Shown: piece by piece, positions 1 to 9,299 of the stretch
Position numbering within the stretch: position 1 is the first letter of the stretch
Layout: each line of letters starts with the position of its first letter
NCBI GenBank assembly: GCA_003056425.1
Contig: PYVY01000009.1
Location: forward strand, 124,001 to 188,000
DNA length: 64,000 bases
Reading direction: 5' to 3'
From: Alteromonas indica
GTDB taxonomy: Bacteria; Pseudomonadota; Gammaproteobacteria; Enterobacterales; Alteromonadaceae
Made by a program: the position numbers and the translations under genes
Notes under the pieces: generated by a model
What the model was told of the DNA's origin: nothing
What the model saw: the letters and a program-made list of their open reading frames with translations, nothing else
Database searches by the model: none

Positions 1-1825
1 AGCGCAACTGGAAGCGGCTGGTAGCAGTGATGAAGACAGCGACAGCGACAGCGATGCTGCCGCTGCACCACAGCCAAAGCCGGAAGAAGCGGCGCAAGAC
101 AAGGCCGAGGCACCTGAGCAGGACGACCAGCCGGCGTCGGGCAATAGCCAATCTGGTGGCGGTAGCTCCACTATTGAAGTTACCGTGCCGGACATTGGTG
201 ATGCCGCCGAAGTGGATGTTATCGAAGTATTGGTCAGCGAAGGTGATAGCGTAGAAGCTGAAGACGGACTGATTACGCTGGAAACCGATAAAGCTACCAT
301 GGATGTCCCTTCACCGCAGGCCGGTAAAGTGGTTAGCCTGAAGGTAAAAGAAGGCGATAAGGTCAGCGAAGGTTCGCTGGTACTGACCTTGGAAGTGGCG
401 GGTGAAGCATCGGCCGACGATAGCGCCGCGGCGCCAGCCGACACCACTACCACTGACAGCAGCAGTGATAACGATGCCCAGGCAGCAGCTGACGACGATG
501 CAGACGCAGGTGAAGAGCAGGAAATCGAAGTCACTGTGCCGGATATTGGTGATGCTGAAGATGTTGAAATCATTGATGTCTTGGTGGCAGAAGGTGACAC
601 CATTGAAGCAGAAGATGGCCTGATTACCCTTGAAACCGACAAAGCCACCATGGATGTACCGGCGCCTAAAGGCGGTACAGTTACTAAGTTGCTGATTAAA
701 CAAGGTGACAAGGTATCTAAAGGCTCGAAAGTGCTAATGCTTAAAGTCCAGGGGGCCAGTAAGCCTGCCGCCAAACAGGACGATAAGCCTGCAGCCAAGC
801 AAGAAGCACCCAAAGCACAAGCCGCACAGGACTCTGGTCGGCCTAAGCCGCCGCCGGTGCCGCATCATCCGTCTGCCGGTGAAAAGCAGAAATCAGCCAA
901 AGTGCATGCTTCACCGTCGGTGCGCCGTTTGGCCCGTGAGTTTGGTGTAGACTTGACTGAAGTATCGGGTAGTGGTCCGAAAAATCGTATCTTGAAAGAA
1001 GATGTGCAGTCTTATGTGAAATACGAACTATCGCGGCCTAAAGCGACCGCCGGATCAGTAGGAAAAGGCGAAGGGGGTGGTTTACAAGTGATTCCACAAC
1101 CTAAAGTTGATTTCTCGAAATTTGGTGAAGTGGAAGAAGTACCGCTTAGCCGTATTCAGAAATTGTCGGGCCCTAATCTTCACCGTAACTGGGTAACCAT
1201 ACCCCACGTTACTCAGTTTGAAGAAGCCGATATTACTGAGGTTGAAGCGTTCCGTAAGCAGCAAAACCAGATAGCTGAAAAGCGTAAGCTGGGCTTTAAA
1301 ATCACGCCGCTGGTGTTCATGATGAAGGCAGTGGCAGATGCACTTAAAGCTTACCCGCTGTTTAATACTTCACTTTCTGAATCGGGCGAGTCTTTAATTC
1401 AGAAAAAGTATTACCATATAGGTATAGCAGTAGACACACCAAATGGCCTGGTTGTGCCAGTGGTTCGTGATGTTGACCAAAAAGGCATTCACGAATTGTC
1501 TAAAGAGCTGATGGAAATTAGCCTTAAAGCCCGTGACGGCAAGCTGAAGTCTGCAGATATGCAGGGTAGTTGTTTTACAATTTCCAGCTTAGGTGGCATT
1601 GGTGGAACAGCGTTTACGCCAATTGTAAACGCGCCGGATGTGGCTATTCTGGGTGTCTCTAAGAGCGAAATGAAGCCGAAGTGGAATGGCAAAGACTTTG
1701 AGCCACGCCTGATGCTGCCGTTGTCGCTGTCTTACGATCACCGGGTTATTGACGGTGCCGTAGCAGCCCGGTTTGCGGTGCACCTTAAAACAGTGCTCGA
1801 AGACCTGCGCGAAATGCTGTTGTAG
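1..1825 (+). CDS. aceF: Dihydrolipoamide acetyltransferase, E2 of pyruvate dehydrogenase (5' end outside window)
   Basis: E2 core of the pyruvate dehydrogenase complex; it transfers the acetyl group from lipoamide to CoA. The frame is open from base 2, so the true start lies upstream, and the GTG at 185 is only an internal codon. Two lipoyl domains are visible, each with the motif ETDKATMDVP; the lipoyl lysines are encoded at 290-292 and 641-643. Acidic and Ala/Pro-rich linkers precede each domain, and the acidic linker at the window edge suggests a further lipoyl domain upstream, as in the three-domain E. coli enzyme. A peripheral subunit-binding domain follows (VHASPSVRRLAREFGVDL). The catalytic domain ends with SYDHRVIDG, which holds the active-site His and Asp. 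lpdA follows in the same direction after a hairpin, as in the E. coli aceEF-lpd order. Confidence 0.97.
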   Translation, partial: AQLEAAGSSDEDSDSDSDAAAAPQPKPEEAAQDKAEAPEQDDQPASGNSQSGGGSSTIEVTVPDIGDAAEVDVIEVLVSEGDSVEAEDGLITLETDKATMDVPSPQAGKVVSLKVKEGDKVSEGSLVLTLEVAGEASADDSAAAPADTTTTDSSSDNDAQAAADDDADAGEEQEIEVTVPDIGDAEDVEIIDVLVAEGDTIEAEDGLITLETDKATMDVPAPKGGTVTKLLIKQGDKVSKGSKVLMLKVQGASKPAAKQDDKPAAKQEAPKAQAAQDSGRPKPPPVPHHPSAGEKQKSAKVHASPSVRRLAREFGVDLTEVSGSGPKNRILKEDVQSYVKYELSRPKATAGSVGKGEGGGLQVIPQPKVDFSKFGEVEEVPLSRIQKLSGPNLHRNWVTIPHVTQFEEADITEVEAFRKQQNQIAEKRKLGFKITPLVFMMKAVADALKAYPLFNTSLSESGESLIQKKYYHIGIAVDTPNGLVVPVVRDVDQKGIHELSKELMEISLKARDGKLKSADMQGSCFTISSLGGIGGTAFTPIVNAPDVAILGVSKSEMKPKWNGKDFEPRLMLPLSLSYDHRVIDGAVAARFAVHLKTVLEDLREMLL

Positions 1826-1834
1826 AAACACGCA

Positions 1835-1870
1835 AAAAGGGGAGCGTAAATCGTCTCCCCTTTATGTTTT
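1835..1870 (+). terminator. Hairpin terminator or attenuator after aceF
   Basis: Inverted repeat AAAGGGGAG / CTCCCCTTT separated by about ten bases, followed by a T-rich stretch. It lies between aceF and lpdA, so it may reduce read-through and let lpdA be set by its own promoter. Confidence 0.7.
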
Positions 1871-1967
1871 TGCAGGCAAATAGCAAGCACGGCTTTACAG
1901 GGCTAACCAGCCCTAGTTAAACTTCTTAACGCATTATTTTCAGATATTTGACAAATTTGAGGTCACG

Positions 1968-3386
1968 ATGAGCGAAATTAAAACTCAGCTAGTTGTATTG
2001 GGCGCAGGACCAGGCGGTTATTCTGCTGCTTTTCGCGCTGCCGATATGGGCGTAGAAACCGTTATTGTTGATGCCAGAGAAACACTGGGTGGGGTATGCC
2101 TGAATGTAGGTTGTATTCCTTCAAAAGCCTTGCTTCACGTGGCCAAAGTCATGAAAGAAGCAAAAGCACTGTCGGCGCACGGCGTTAGCTTTGGCGAGCC
2201 TGAAGTTGATTTAGACAAACTTCGCGATTACAAAGACTCGGTAGTGGGCCAGTTGACTAAAGGTCTGGCTGGCATGACCAAAATGCGTAAAGTTAAGCAC
2301 GTACGTGGTCATGGTCAGTTTACCGGTGCCAATACGCTGGAAGTTGAAGGCGAAGACGGCAAAACCACTATTCAGTTTGAAAACGCTATTATTGCTGCTG
2401 GTTCCGAGCCCGTATCTTTGCCTTTCATCCCTGAAGATGATCGCGTGATTGATTCTACCGGCGCATTGGAAATGAAAGATATTCCAGAGAAAATGCTGGT
2501 GCTAGGCGGTGGTATCATCGGCCTGGAAATGGGTACTGTGTATCATGCACTGGGTTCTAACATTGACGTGGTTGAGTTTCTTGACCAGTTGATTCCGGCA
2601 GCAGACAAAGACATCATGAAAGTCTTTATGAAAGAATATAAAGACAAGTTCAATGTTATGCTGGAAACCAAGGTAACTGATGTAGAAGCGAAAGATGATG
2701 GCTTGTATGTTACTTTTGAAGGCAAAAATGCTCCCGCAGAGCCAGTTCGTTATGACAAAGTACTGGTTGCTGTAGGCCGCAAGCCAAATGGTGCAAAAGT
2801 GGGCGCAGATAAAGCCGGCGTGAAAGTAGATGACCGCGGCTTTATCAATGTGAACAAGCAAATGAAAACCAATGTTGAGCATATTTTTGCTATCGGCGAT
2901 TTGGTTGGTCAACCTATGCTGGCGCACAAAGCAGTACACGAAGGCCATGTGGCAGCAGAAGTTATTGCAGGCAAGAACCATTACTTTGACCCACGCTGCA
3001 TTCCTTCAGTTGCCTATACTGAGCCAGAAGTTGCCTGGGTTGGTCTGACCGAAAAAGAAGCCAAAGAACAAGGCGTGAGCTATGAAGTTGCTTCATTCCC
3101 GTGGTCAGCTTCTGGCCGTGCGATTGCTTCTGATGCAACCAATGGTTTGACTAAGATGATTTTCGATAAAGAATCTGGCCGGGTAATTGGTGGAGCAATG
3201 GTGGGTACCAATGCTGGTGAAATGTTGGGTGAAATTGGTTTGGCCATTGAAATGGGCGCGGATGCGGAAGACGTTGCATTAACCATTCACGCACACCCCA
3301 CGTTGAACGAATCCATCGGTTTGTCCGCCGAAATCTTCGAAGGTAGCATTACCGATATGCCTAACCCTAAAGCGAAGAAAAAATAA
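1968..3386 (+). CDS. lpdA: Dihydrolipoamide dehydrogenase (E3)
   Basis: FAD-dependent disulfide oxidoreductase that reoxidises dihydrolipoamide with NAD+ for pyruvate and 2-oxoglutarate dehydrogenases; the glycine cleavage genes at 29-33.5 kb need the same activity as L-protein. The 472 aa match the family length. Visible features are the N-terminal FAD motif GAGPGGYSAA, the redox-active disulfide CLNVGCIPSK (Cys44 and Cys49), a second Rossmann motif GGGIIGLEMG, the FAD motif AIGDLVG and the C-terminal catalytic HAHPTLNE. The ATG at 1968 is the only good start before the FAD motif. A strong terminator follows. Confidence 0.98.
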   Translation: MSEIKTQLVVLGAGPGGYSAAFRAADMGVETVIVDARETLGGVCLNVGCIPSKALLHVAKVMKEAKALSAHGVSFGEPEVDLDKLRDYKDSVVGQLTKGLAGMTKMRKVKHVRGHGQFTGANTLEVEGEDGKTTIQFENAIIAAGSEPVSLPFIPEDDRVIDSTGALEMKDIPEKMLVLGGGIIGLEMGTVYHALGSNIDVVEFLDQLIPAADKDIMKVFMKEYKDKFNVMLETKVTDVEAKDDGLYVTFEGKNAPAEPVRYDKVLVAVGRKPNGAKVGADKAGVKVDDRGFINVNKQMKTNVEHIFAIGDLVGQPMLAHKAVHEGHVAAEVIAGKNHYFDPRCIPSVAYTEPEVAWVGLTEKEAKEQGVSYEVASFPWSASGRAIASDATNGLTKMIFDKESGRVIGGAMVGTNAGEMLGEIGLAIEMGADAEDVALTIHAHPTLNESIGLSAEIFEGSITDMPNPKAKKK

Positions 3387-3428
3387 TCTGTCGGCTTTGG
3401 CCTATTTTTCGGGCCTCGACATGATATA

Positions 3429-3467
3429 AAAAACCCCCGCGGCTGTTTACCAGTAGCGGGGGTTTTT
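3429..3467 (+). terminator. Rho-independent terminator after lpdA
   Basis: Inverted repeat AAAAACCCCCGC / GCGGGGGTTTTT around a 15-base loop. It is A-rich before and T-rich after, so it can work on both strands; it lies between lpdA and the convergent LysR gene. Confidence 0.9.
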
Positions 3468-3559
3468 AGTTAGTGGCATTAGTGACCTTAGCAGCAAATA
3501 TAGCCCGGCGCGCAGACGGTTTACCTAGACAGCCTGCCAGACGCCATTTGCCACTTGCC

Positions 3560-4612
3560 CTATAAGTGCGACGACATGATAGCCTTCGGCTCGATGGCCA
3601 GACGCTCACTGGCCTGGGTAATACACTCGTGATGATGTTGTGCCCGCGCCTGGCGTAACGCATCTTCACAGTAGCCTTTTCGACAACATTCGCTTAATAA
3701 CGTTTCATGCTGAGCCACGCGTTCGTGAATAATTCTGACCACGTGCTGGCGCAGCCATTGTAAGCCAGGATCGTGGTCCTGGCGCTTATGCCACAACAAT
3801 GATACTGGGGTTGGCGGAATTTCCACCGGGCTTTCAAACACCGCAAGTTGCTTAGAAAAAATTTCTCGCTCCAGCACCATGGAGGGGGCCACACATATTA
3901 AATTGGTTTGCTTAAGCAAGCTGGGCACGTTGAAAAAATTATTCACCGACATCGCCACGCGCCGTTTTTTGCCCAGGCTTTGTAAAGCAATATCAGAAGG
4001 ACCGGTTACATCGCCCGTCAGCGAGACCAGCAAATGGTCTGCTTCAACAAACTGGTCCAACGTAATTTGTTCTTTTGCCAACGGGTGGTCAGGGCGCATA
4101 ACCACTACATAGCGGGGATCGAGTAAATGCTCGGACCTGATCACACTGTCAGCTTGGGTATACTTAGACACCGCTAGTTCAGCTTCTGCCGCTTTAAGTA
4201 TATCAGCCGACTCAATAGTGGGATTGGGAACGGCATACACATTGATACCCGGCGCTTCGCGTTCGATAACCTGACGCAATGGCCCCCAAATGATATTCAC
4301 AAAGGTATCGGTAGCGGCAATACGAAAGGTGCGGCTAGCGGTTGCGGGATCAAACTGATGGGGGTTAACCGCATCTTCCAGCGCACTGAGTGGCGTTTGA
4401 ATCTGGCTCCACATATTTTTGGCAAATGCGGTGGGCTGGATGCCCCGGCCATCTTTAACAAAAAGCTCATCGCCCCAGGCTGCCCGCATACGCGATAACG
4501 CATTAGAGACGGCTGGCTGGGTCATGGCTAACCGATCTGCAGCACGGGTTATTGCGCCTTCTGTCATGATAGCGTCAAAAATCATCAATAGATTCAGCTC
4601 TTGTGGTCGCAC
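3560..4612 (-). CDS. LysR-family transcriptional regulator (probable regulator of the divergent RND pump)
   Basis: LysR-type regulator with an N-terminal winged helix (about residues 4-65; AITRAADRLAMTQPAVSNAL is the recognition region) and a PBP2-like effector domain. The start is GTG at 4612 with AGGAG nine bases upstream. The N-terminus resembles the MexT/NodD-like LysR subgroup (NLLMIFDAIMTEGAI). At 350 aa it is about 45 aa longer than usual: a Cys- and His-containing C-terminal tail (about residues 298-350, with CCRKGYCEDAL and HHHEC) follows the effector domain. It is divergent from a MexEF-type pair, with a palindrome between them, so control of that pump is the natural inference. The effector is unknown. 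Confidence 0.9.
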   Translation of the reverse strand: MRPQELNLLMIFDAIMTEGAITRAADRLAMTQPAVSNALSRMRAAWGDELFVKDGRGIQPTAFAKNMWSQIQTPLSALEDAVNPHQFDPATASRTFRIAATDTFVNIIWGPLRQVIEREAPGINVYAVPNPTIESADILKAAEAELAVSKYTQADSVIRSEHLLDPRYVVVMRPDHPLAKEQITLDQFVEADHLLVSLTGDVTGPSDIALQSLGKKRRVAMSVNNFFNVPSLLKQTNLICVAPSMVLEREIFSKQLAVFESPVEIPPTPVSLLWHKRQDHDPGLQWLRQHVVRIIHERVAQHETLLSECCRKGYCEDALRQARAQHHHECITQASERLAIEPKAIMSSHL

Positions 4613-4645
4613 GCGGACGCTCCTTTTTGTAGGTATATTGTTAAT

Positions 4646-4659
4646 GTAATATATATTAC
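4646..4659. promoter_or_regulatory. Palindromic site in the LysR/RND intergenic region
   Basis: Perfect 14-bp palindrome GTAATATATATTAC lying 34 bp upstream of the LysR start and about 100 bp upstream of the efflux adaptor. It contains a T-N11-A type spacing, so it could be the LysR binding site. AT-rich palindromes also arise by chance in promoters. Confidence 0.45.
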
Positions 4660-4759
4660 CTCAAATGATGTATTGCATACAAAAAGATAATTATTTTTAT
4701 TTTAGTATCTCTGCATAATAGCACCCTGTTACGAGTACCTACTTAAAGGGATGCCCCCC

Positions 4760-5986
4760 ATGAAGCCAATTAACCGACTAAGTATAGTCTTTTTTGCCAT
4801 TTTGTTGATGGCCGCCTGCACCGCTGAAAATGCGGTAGAAAAACAGGCCTCTGCACCTAGCGGCGTGCCGGTAGATGTAGCACCGGTGATTGCCCAGCGT
4901 ATAACCGAATGGGACAGCTTTACCGGCCGCCTTGAAGCGCCGAAAAGTGTCTCGCTGCGCCCCCGCGTTTCTGGCTATATTGACTTTGTGGCATTTCAAG
5001 AAGGCGAATATGTAGAGCAGGGCGATACGCTGTTTTTAATCGATAACCGACAGTTTAAAGCAGAAGTTGACCGGCTTGAAGCGCAGCTGCAAGAAGCCCG
5101 TAGCCGTTCGCATCTGGCCCGTCAGGACCATGAACGGGCACAAGGGTTACGCCAAAGCCAGTCGGTATCTCAAGAAGTGTTAGATACGCGAACCAGTGGG
5201 GTGGAACAAGCCAAAGCCAACGTGGCGCAAACTCAGGCCGCGCTTGAACTGGCACGCCTTAACCGCGGCTTTGCCCGGGTCGAAGCGCCCATTGCGGGCC
5301 GCGTGTCGCGGGCAAATATCACCGAAGGCAACTATGTAAGTGCCGGTCAGACAGTACTGACCTCTATTGTGTCGACTGAAAAACTGTACGCCTACTTTGA
5401 TATTGACGAAACCACCTGGCTTAACTACCAACAGGCTCAGCAGCGCAATGATGCAGTCGCTGCCCAGCCGGTGGCTATGCGTCTAGCCAACGAAAACGAT
5501 TACCGTCACTGGGGTAAAATAAACTTTGTGGATAACCAGATTAATGCCAACACCGGCACGCTGCGGGTTCGGGCGGTATTTGATAACGATGACGGCGGCC
5601 TGATGCCGGGATTATTTGCTCACTTGAAATTAGCAGGTGGTAAAGCCCACGATGGTATTTTAATCGCCGAAAAAGCCATTGGTACTGATTTAAACAATAA
5701 ATACGTATTGGTGGTGAATGATGAAAACAAGGTGGAGTACCGCGCCATAAAAATGGGCGATAAAGTGGGTGGCCTGCGCATTGTTCATAGTGGCTTGAGC
5801 GCTGATGATACGATTGTAGTTAATGGTTTACAGCGTGTCCGCCCGGGTGCATTGATAGCCCCCAACAGCATCACGATGGCCAACAAGGACACCCTGGAGG
5901 AACTTCAGGTATGGCAACAACGTATAGACAGCAACAATGAACTGGCTAAACGCTCTGCACCAGCAGCACCGGCGGGTATGCAGTAA
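4760..5986 (+). CDS. RND efflux periplasmic adaptor (MexE/AcrA-like lipoprotein)
   Basis: Membrane fusion protein that links an inner-membrane RND pump to an outer-membrane channel. I prefer ATG 4760 to the in-frame ATG at 4751, because AAAGGG (4745-4750) is nine bases from 4760 and abuts 4751. The N-terminus is a lipoprotein signal ending LLMAAC, which makes Cys20 the lipidated residue. A biotinyl-lipoyl-like part (SLRPRVSGYI), a long alpha-hairpin (about residues 95-165, Gln/Glu/Ala rich) and the beta-barrel half-motif RVEAPIAGRVSRA follow. The segment EKAIGTDLNNKYVLVVN is typical of the MexE subgroup. Its stop codon abuts the pump start. No outer-membrane factor is encoded nearby. Confidence 0.93.
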   Translation: MKPINRLSIVFFAILLMAACTAENAVEKQASAPSGVPVDVAPVIAQRITEWDSFTGRLEAPKSVSLRPRVSGYIDFVAFQEGEYVEQGDTLFLIDNRQFKAEVDRLEAQLQEARSRSHLARQDHERAQGLRQSQSVSQEVLDTRTSGVEQAKANVAQTQAALELARLNRGFARVEAPIAGRVSRANITEGNYVSAGQTVLTSIVSTEKLYAYFDIDETTWLNYQQAQQRNDAVAAQPVAMRLANENDYRHWGKINFVDNQINANTGTLRVRAVFDNDDGGLMPGLFAHLKLAGGKAHDGILIAEKAIGTDLNNKYVLVVNDENKVEYRAIKMGDKVGGLRIVHSGLSADDTIVVNGLQRVRPGALIAPNSITMANKDTLEELQVWQQRIDSNNELAKRSAPAAPAGMQ

Positions 5987-8900
5987 ATGAAATTTTCCCA
6001 GTTCTTTATCCATCGGCCTATTTTTGCGGCCGTTCTATCGCTGCTGATTTTTATCGGCGGAGCTATCGCGGTATGGAAGCTTCCCATTACCGAATATCCC
6101 GATGTTGTGCCACCGACGGTGGTGGTGACTGCCAGCTATCCTGGCGCTAACCCGAAGGTTATCGGTGAAACCGTGGCCACGCCTATTGAGCAGGAAATTA
6201 ATGGGGTACAGAATATGCTGTACATGTCCTCTCAGGCCACGTCTGACGGCACCATGACGCTCACTGTCACCTTCGCTATCGGAACCAATCCCGATGAAGC
6301 CACCACGCTGGTCCAGAATCGGGTTAACCGCGCTTTGCCGCGGTTACCAGAGGAAGTACAGCGCCTGGGCGTAGTTACCGAAAAGTCCTCACCCAACCTT
6401 ACTATGGTGGTGCATTTAACCTCGCCGGATAACCGCTATGACATGCTGTATTTGTCTAACTATGCCGACCAGTATGTTAAAGATGAGCTGAACCGTATTG
6501 ATGGGGTTGGACAAGTCCGCTTATTTGGCGCCGGTGAATACAGCATGCGGGTGTGGCTGAACCCTAATAAACTGGCCGCACTGAATATGAACCCGGCGGA
6601 TGTGGTCAGCGCAATCCGCTCGCAGAACCAACAAGCGGCGGCTGGTAGCCTGGGGGCGCAGCCCACGGGCAGCAGTGATTTTCAGTGGCTTATTAATGTA
6701 CGGGGCCGCCTGATTGAGCAAGACGAATTTAACGATATTATTGTAAAAACCGGTGAAAATGGCGAAATTACCCGGTTAAAAGATGTGGCCCGAACCGAAC
6801 TGGGCGCGGATAATTATGCGCTGCGTTCGTTACTTAATAATCGTCCGGCAGCAGCGATTCCTGTATTCCAGGCGCCCGGCTCAAACGCCATTCAGATATC
6901 TGACGATGTGCGCGCCCGCATGGCTGAGCTGGAAAAGGCCTTCCCGCAGGGGCTTGAATATGAAATTGTTTACGACCCAACGGTGTTTGTACGCGGCTCA
7001 ATTGAAGCGGTAGTCAATACCCTGTTTGAAGCGGTCCTGCTGGTGGTATTAGTAGTGGTGCTGTTCCTGCAAACCTGGCGCGCCTCCATTATTCCGCTGG
7101 TGGCCGTACCTATCTCGTTGGTAGGAACCTTTGCTTTCATGCATTTACTGGGCTTTTCACTAAATGCGTTATCACTGTTTGGTTTAGTGCTGGCCATCGG
7201 GATTGTGGTCGACGATGCCATTGTGGTGGTGGAAAACGTCGAGCGTAATATCGCCGAAGGACGAAGTCCGATAGATGCTACCGCGCAGGCCATGAAAGAA
7301 GTTACCGGGCCAATTATTGCAACCACGTTAGTGTTGGCGGCGGTATTCATACCTACAGCCTTTATGAGTGGCCTGACCGGACAGTTTTATAAGCAGTTTG
7401 CGCTTACTATTACTATCTCAACGTTTATTTCAGCAATTAACTCGTTAACCCTGAGCCCGGCGTTGTCTGCGTTGTTGTTAAAACCCCACGGCGCGAAAAA
7501 AGACTGGCTTACCCGTGGTATGGACAAAATCTTAGGCAGCTGGTTGTTCAATCCGTTTAACCGGATGTTTGACAAAGCCTCAACAAAATACACCAACGGC
7601 GTGGGATCGCTGGTCCGTAAGGGCGGCATAATTATGGTTCTTTACGTCGGCCTGTTAGGCCTGACGTGGCAGCAATTTGATAGTACGCCCACAGGGTACG
7701 TGCCGCCACAGGATAAAATGTATCTGGTGGCTTTTGCCCAGTTGCCCAATGCATCTTCGTTAGATCGCACTGAAGCGGTTATTCGTGAAATGTCCAAAAT
7801 AGCGATGGAACACCCTGGGGTTTCTGATGCAGTGGCTTTTCCGGGCCTGAACATCAATGGCTTTACCAATAGCCCCAGCTCAGGCATTTTGTTTACTCCG
7901 CTAAAACCGTTTGAGCAACGCCAAACCGCAGGTTTATCGGCCGGCGCTATTGCCGCTGATTTGAATAAGGCATTTGGTTCCATCAAAGGGGCGTATGTGG
8001 CGATATTCCCACCGCCGCCGGTTCAGGGCCTGGGCACCATCGGTGGGTTCAGGTTGCAGTTACAAGATCGCGACTCGCTGGGTTTTGCAAATTTAGAGCA
8101 AGTGACCAACGAGGTCATCCAAAAAGCCTGGGCAGACCCGGCATTAACCGATGCGTTTACCAGCTTTACCGTGAATGTACCGCAGCTTGATGTTGATGTG
8201 GATCGGGAAAAAGCCATGAGCCAAGGGGTAGATATCGGTACGTTATTTAGCACCATGCAAGGCTATTTAGGGGCTATTTACGTGAATGATTTCAACCTGT
8301 TCGGGCGTACCTACCAGGTAAACGTGCAGGCCGATGCGCCCTTCAGACAGGATGTTGAACAAATTCAGCAAATGAAGGTGCGCAACATTGCTGGTGAAAT
8401 GATCCCCCTGGCGTCCATGCTGAATATTGATTACAGCGCAGGACCGGATCGGGTTATGCACTATAACGGCTATGTTACTGCTGAAATAAATGGCGCCCCG
8501 GCCGCGGGATATAGCTCCGACCAGGCAAAAGCAGCGATTGAAAAAATTCTCGACGATACCTTGCCTCTAGGCATGACGTACGAATGGACTGAATTAACCT
8601 ACCAGCAGATTCTGGCAGGTGATACCGCCATGTACGTGTTCCCGTTGGTAGTGTTATTGGTCTTCCTGGTACTGGCGGCCCAGTACGAGAGCCTGCGTTT
8701 GCCTTTGGCTATCATTCTGATTGTACCGATGACCTTGCTTAGTGCATTAATTGGGGTGGGCGTGTTTGGCGGCGATAACAATATCTTTACGCAAATTGGC
8801 TTGATTGTGTTGGTTGGGCTGGCAACCAAAAACGCCATCCTTATTGTCGAGTTTGCCAAAGAATTACAAGAGCACGGCCATGATACGCTCAGTGCAATCA

Positions 8901-9115
8901 AAGAGGCCTGTCGGTTGCGCTTACGCCCCATTCTGATGACTTCAATTGCCTTTATCATGGGCGTTCTGCCAATGGTGTTATCCACCGGCGCCGGAGCCGA
9001 AATGCGTCAGGCAATGGGGGTAGCCGTGTTCTCGGGAATGATTGGCGTGACCTTCTTTGGTTTGATTCTTACCCCGGTATTTTATTACCTGTTACAGCGA
9101 CGCAAGTCTGGTTAA
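5987..9115 (+). CDS. RND multidrug efflux permease (HAE1 family, MexF-like)
   Basis: Proton-driven inner-membrane drug exporter, 1042 aa, the usual HAE1 length. It begins at the base after the adaptor stop codon, so the two are translationally coupled. The N-terminus MKFSQFFIHRPIFAAVLSLL is the usual first helix. The proton-relay aspartates are in GIVVDDAIVVVENVERN (TM4), and the TM10 lysine is in GLATKNAILIVEFAKEL. Two large periplasmic loops separate TM1/2 and TM7/8. Substrates cannot be read from sequence. With the LysR gene upstream the arrangement resembles MexT-MexEF of Pseudomonas, but without an OprN. Confidence 0.96.
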   Translation: MKFSQFFIHRPIFAAVLSLLIFIGGAIAVWKLPITEYPDVVPPTVVVTASYPGANPKVIGETVATPIEQEINGVQNMLYMSSQATSDGTMTLTVTFAIGTNPDEATTLVQNRVNRALPRLPEEVQRLGVVTEKSSPNLTMVVHLTSPDNRYDMLYLSNYADQYVKDELNRIDGVGQVRLFGAGEYSMRVWLNPNKLAALNMNPADVVSAIRSQNQQAAAGSLGAQPTGSSDFQWLINVRGRLIEQDEFNDIIVKTGENGEITRLKDVARTELGADNYALRSLLNNRPAAAIPVFQAPGSNAIQISDDVRARMAELEKAFPQGLEYEIVYDPTVFVRGSIEAVVNTLFEAVLLVVLVVVLFLQTWRASIIPLVAVPISLVGTFAFMHLLGFSLNALSLFGLVLAIGIVVDDAIVVVENVERNIAEGRSPIDATAQAMKEVTGPIIATTLVLAAVFIPTAFMSGLTGQFYKQFALTITISTFISAINSLTLSPALSALLLKPHGAKKDWLTRGMDKILGSWLFNPFNRMFDKASTKYTNGVGSLVRKGGIIMVLYVGLLGLTWQQFDSTPTGYVPPQDKMYLVAFAQLPNASSLDRTEAVIREMSKIAMEHPGVSDAVAFPGLNINGFTNSPSSGILFTPLKPFEQRQTAGLSAGAIAADLNKAFGSIKGAYVAIFPPPPVQGLGTIGGFRLQLQDRDSLGFANLEQVTNEVIQKAWADPALTDAFTSFTVNVPQLDVDVDREKAMSQGVDIGTLFSTMQGYLGAIYVNDFNLFGRTYQVNVQADAPFRQDVEQIQQMKVRNIAGEMIPLASMLNIDYSAGPDRVMHYNGYVTAEINGAPAAGYSSDQAKAAIEKILDDTLPLGMTYEWTELTYQQILAGDTAMYVFPLVVLLVFLVLAAQYESLRLPLAIILIVPMTLLSALIGVGVFGGDNNIFTQIGLIVLVGLATKNAILIVEFAKELQEHGHDTLSAIKEACRLRLRPILMTSIAFIMGVLPMVLSTGAGAEMRQAMGVAVFSGMIGVTFFGLILTPVFYYLLQRRKSG

Positions 9116-9168
9116 CTGGTACTAAACCTCACCCAAGTGTTGCCCCTCTCCTTAAATGGGGCGCTTTC

Positions 9169-9195
9169 GCCGCCCGTTCTCGGGCGGCTTTTTTA
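9169..9195 (+). terminator. Rho-independent terminator of the RND operon
   Basis: GCCGCCCG / CGGGCGGC stem with a four-base loop, followed by six T residues. Confidence 0.92.
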
Positions 9196-9299
9196 TGGGT
9201 ATATTTCAGCCCGCCCGGAGATTGCCATAATTCATCCCGCTCGCTGCCTGATTAGCCGTTACACTGGATGTGTTTCGATAAATGTAAGGACACCACACA

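Noticed and set aside
2502..2981. 159-codon antisense ORF within lpdA
   Set aside because: It overlaps a clear enzyme gene on the other strand and has no ribosome site or recognisable motif.
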